Part shown: piece after piece, positions 20,344 to 21,997 of the stretch
Position numbering within the stretch: the first letter of the stretch is position 1
How the letters are laid out: each line of letters begins with the position of its first letter
Assembly (NCBI GenBank): GCA_035495555.1
Contig: DATJFQ010000117.1
Location: forward strand, 1 to 21,997
Reading direction: 5' to 3'
DNA: 21,997 nt
From: DATJFQ01 sp035495555
Lineage (GTDB): Bacteria > Acidobacteriota > Vicinamibacteria > Vicinamibacterales > 2-12-FULL-66-21
Made by a program: the position numbers and the translations under genes
The notes under the pieces: model-generated
Told to the model about the DNA's origin: nothing
Databases searched by the model: none
What the model saw: the letters and a program-made list of their open reading frames with translations, nothing else

Positions 20344-21492
20344 ATGAAATCGAGAACGCACGGCTGGATCGCGGCCGCGGCTGCGCTCGCTCTGATCTCG
20401 GCGGGAGGGTGCCAGCGCAATCGCGCGGAACAGACGACCGCGGCAACCAACAATCAATCAGCGCAATCGAACAGTCCGGACTGGTGGACGACGACGAAGG
20501 TCCAGGCCAAGTTTTTTGCCGACAAGGACGTCAAGGGGCATCACGTCAACGTCGACACCAAAGATGGCGTCGTCACGCTGAGCGGCACGGTTGATTCGCA
20601 AGCCGCCAGGGATCGAGCCGAACAGATTGCGCGCAATACAGATGGCGTGAAAGACGTCCGCGATAATCTCGCCGTCGCAAGCAGCACCGTCGCGAGCGGC
20701 GCGACGCCGAACGGCAATGCGCCGGTGGCGACCAGCGGCCACACAGGCGCGCCTGAAACGCTCGAGCCTGCGTGGATCACGACGAAAATCCAGGCGAAGT
20801 ACTTCGCCAATCCGAGCCTCAAGCCCTGGAACATCGATGTGACGACGATGTCGGACGGCAGCGTGACGCTGAACGGGAGCGTCGATACGGATTCGGCGCG
20901 AGCCGAAGCGGAACGGATCGCGCGCGGCACCGAGGGGGTGAACAATGTCGACAATCGCCTTCGCGTTGCCGGCGCGAACGCGACGCCGGGCAGCACACCG
21001 CAGCAGGCCATCACCGAGCCCGATGCATGGCTCACCGCCAAGGTGCAGTCGAAGTTCTTCGGAAGCGACCTCGTCAAGGGGCGCGACATCAACGTGGACA
21101 CCACTGACGGCGTCGTGACGCTGAGCGGCACCGTGGACAGCCCGACGGAACGCGACGAAGCGGACGCGCTCGCCCGCAGCACCAACGGCGTGAAGGACGT
21201 GCACGACAACCTGACCGTGGAGGTTGCGCCGGCGTCTGCGCACCTGAACCCGGTCCAGAGCCTGCCGCAGCCGAACCGCGTCAGCACCGACGACTGGATC
21301 ACGACGCGCGTGCGCTCGCGATTCTTCATCGACCCGCGCGTGAAGAACATGAACGTGGACGTGACGACAGACAACGGCATCGTGACGCTTCGTGGTCAGG
21401 TGGCGGACGCGAATGCGAAAGCCGCCGCAGAGTCGATCGCCAGCCACATCGAGGGCGTGAAACAGGTCAAGAACGAGTTGACGATCAAGTAG
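20344..21492 (+). CDS. Lipoprotein with four BON domains, 382 aa
   Basis: An envelope lipoprotein: signal peptide with lipobox ISAGGC (Cys near residue 23), an Asn/Gln/Ser/Thr-rich spacer, then four BON domains of about 75 residues each (about 45-115, 140-215, 225-295 and 312-382). Each starts D/A-W-h-T-T/A-K/R-V/I-x-S/A-K/R-F/Y-F and has D-V-x-T-x-D-G-x-V-T-L-x-G and G-V-K-x-V-x-N/D-x-L. BON domains bind phospholipid or link envelope layers in proteins such as OsmY and DolP. The domains resemble each other closely, so they arose by internal duplication. AGGAGG at 20333-20338 is an ideal ribosome binding site before ATG 20344. It is probably unrelated to benzoate breakdown and more likely a stress or envelope-integrity factor. 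Confidence 0.92.
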   Translation: MKSRTHGWIAAAAALALISAGGCQRNRAEQTTAATNNQSAQSNSPDWWTTTKVQAKFFADKDVKGHHVNVDTKDGVVTLSGTVDSQAARDRAEQIARNTDGVKDVRDNLAVASSTVASGATPNGNAPVATSGHTGAPETLEPAWITTKIQAKYFANPSLKPWNIDVTTMSDGSVTLNGSVDTDSARAEAERIARGTEGVNNVDNRLRVAGANATPGSTPQQAITEPDAWLTAKVQSKFFGSDLVKGRDINVDTTDGVVTLSGTVDSPTERDEADALARSTNGVKDVHDNLTVEVAPASAHLNPVQSLPQPNRVSTDDWITTRVRSRFFIDPRVKNMNVDVTTDNGIVTLRGQVADANAKAAAESIASHIEGVKQVKNELTIK

Positions 21493-21495
21493 CAT

Positions 21496-21665
21496 GCGCG
21501 AGGTGCGAGGCGCGAGGTGGGAGGCGGGAGGAGCGCGGCTCGCATCGCCGCACCAGCGATGGGGGCGAGGACGGGCGCCCGCTTCGCGGCGGAGGCGGCT
21601 CCTCGTCGACATGTCTTTCCGGCCGCCGAGCACGAAGTGGGCTGTCCGAGCAGGGGCCCCATCGC
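21496..21665. repeat. 170-bp direct repeat, copy 1
   Basis: Begins 4 nt after the BON-gene stop with heptamers GCGAGGT/GCGAGGC/GGGAGGC, then a unique-looking ~135-nt body with a hairpin (CATCGC and GCGATG near 21543-21561) and a GGGGCCCC palindrome near its end. It is nearly identical to 21695-21863, differing by two substitutions and one inserted base. Not coding. Confidence 0.9.
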
Positions 21666-21673
21666 GCGAAAGG

Positions 21674-21863
21674 CGGATCGGCGCGAGGCGCGAGGCGCGA
21701 GGTGCGAGGCGCGAGGTGGGAGGCGGGAGGAGCGCGGCTCCCATCGCCGCACCAGCGATGGGGGCGAGGACGGGCGCCCGCTTCGCGCGGAGGCGGCTCC
21801 TCGTCGACATGTCTTTCCGGCCGCCGAGCACGAAGTGGGTTGTCCGAGCAGGGGCCCCATCGC
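21674..21863. repeat. 170-bp direct repeat, copy 2, with extra heptamers
   Basis: Copy 2 proper is 21695-21863, offset 199-200 nt from copy 1. It is preceded from about 21680 by extra GCGAGGC heptamers in the same register. The frames open through both copies are repeat-driven, and no gene is supported in 21493-21932. The remainder (21864-21921) is again rich in GCG/GGAGG words. Confidence 0.88.
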
Positions 21864-21921
21864 ATCGGAGGGCCGATCGGCGCGCGGCGCCGGGGAGGCG
21901 GGAGGCGCGAGGCCGCGCCGT

Positions 21922-21927
21922 TAGAAT
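21922..21927 (+). promoter_or_regulatory. Putative -10 box for leaderless kinase gene
   Basis: TAGAAT (5 of 6 to consensus) ends 5 nt before the GTG at 21933, with no ribosome binding site. It points to a transcript that starts at the start codon. Confidence 0.45.
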
Positions 21928-21932
21928 AGCCC

Positions 21933-21997
21933 GTGCCCGCGATTCGAACCGTCACCGTCACCCGGTACGTGACGCCTCTGCGCGAAGGCGGCTCGCT
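21933..21997 (+). CDS. HipA-family kinase-like protein, 5' end only
   Basis: The first 21 codons of a gene that runs off the window, starting GTG at 21933. The peptide begins MPAIRTVTVTRYVTP and goes on LREGGSL. This is the start I associate with small HipA-like kinase proteins of Acidobacteria and Deinococcus (LREGGSLP is usually followed by a VEADDDGLYVLKF-like strand). With so little sequence the assignment rests on this motif alone. Reading-frame reality is supported by the TAGAAT -10-like box 5 nt upstream and by the absence of stops. Confidence 0.5.
   Translation, partial: MPAIRTVTVTRYVTPLREGGS

Noticed and set aside
21517..21924. Open frame of 135 codons through the 170-bp repeats
   Set aside because: It is low-complexity Ala/Arg/Gly sequence produced by the two repeat copies; no ribosome binding site or domain.
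1..21997. tRNA, rRNA, transposase or integrase genes
   Set aside because: None was found by reading both strands for cloverleaf arms, conserved rRNA blocks or catalytic DDE/tyrosine recombinase motifs.

Overview
The window is GC-rich, densely coded DNA from a Gram-negative bacterium. Signs include outer-membrane beta-barrels with aromatic C-termini, lipoprotein signal peptides, many GTG/TTG starts, an NtrC-type sigma-54 activator and a DUF5777-like barrel. The style best fits a soil Acidobacteriota, perhaps the Vicinamibacteria. That placement is inference from gene content; no rRNA or tRNA gene is visible.

Left part (1-3100): a GC-rich repeat island, an orphan zinc-finger anti-sigma-like protein overlapping a hot-dog acyl-CoA thioesterase, a convergent TPR protein with two retropepsin-like domains, a heptamer-repeat island, and a seven-iron ferredoxin.

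Middle part (3182-9690): a tight operon encodes an outer-membrane barrel, a periplasmic cupredoxin, a membrane sensor kinase and a sigma-54-dependent response regulator, with joints of 0 to 4 nt. Just downstream lie a perfect palindrome, a sigma-54-type promoter and a cupredoxin lipoprotein, then a DUF5777-like barrel. The regulator probably switches on the cupredoxin lipoprotein beside it.

Right part (10076-20288): an aerobic benzoyl-CoA (box) pathway cluster on the minus strand. In transcription order it holds boxC, boxB, an enoyl-CoA hydratase, an aldehyde dehydrogenase, an ACMSD-family amidohydrolase, a kynureninase-like PLP enzyme, a 3-hydroxyacyl-CoA dehydrogenase and a second enoyl-CoA hydratase. 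A divergent boxR/bzdR-type regulator (HTH plus shikimate-kinase-like domain) faces boxC across a short region with an inverted-repeat operator on the boxC -35 box. BoxB epoxidises benzoyl-CoA, BoxC opens the ring and releases formate, the dehydrogenase oxidises the semialdehyde, and the hydratases and dehydrogenase carry out beta-oxidation. boxA, the benzoate-CoA ligase and the thiolase are not in the window. The PLP enzyme and amidohydrolase are not standard box genes.

Right end (20344-21997): a lipoprotein with four BON domains, a 440-base non-coding stretch with two nearly identical 170-bp repeats, and the first 21 codons of a probable HipA-family kinase.

Two features cut across the window. 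Most sizeable intergenic gaps hold degenerate tandem micro-repeats of 7 to 8 nt (one of 17 nt), each with its own word and several with inverted arms. Several genes also lack a ribosome binding site and carry a -10-like hexamer 5 to 8 nt before the start codon, which suggests leaderless transcripts.
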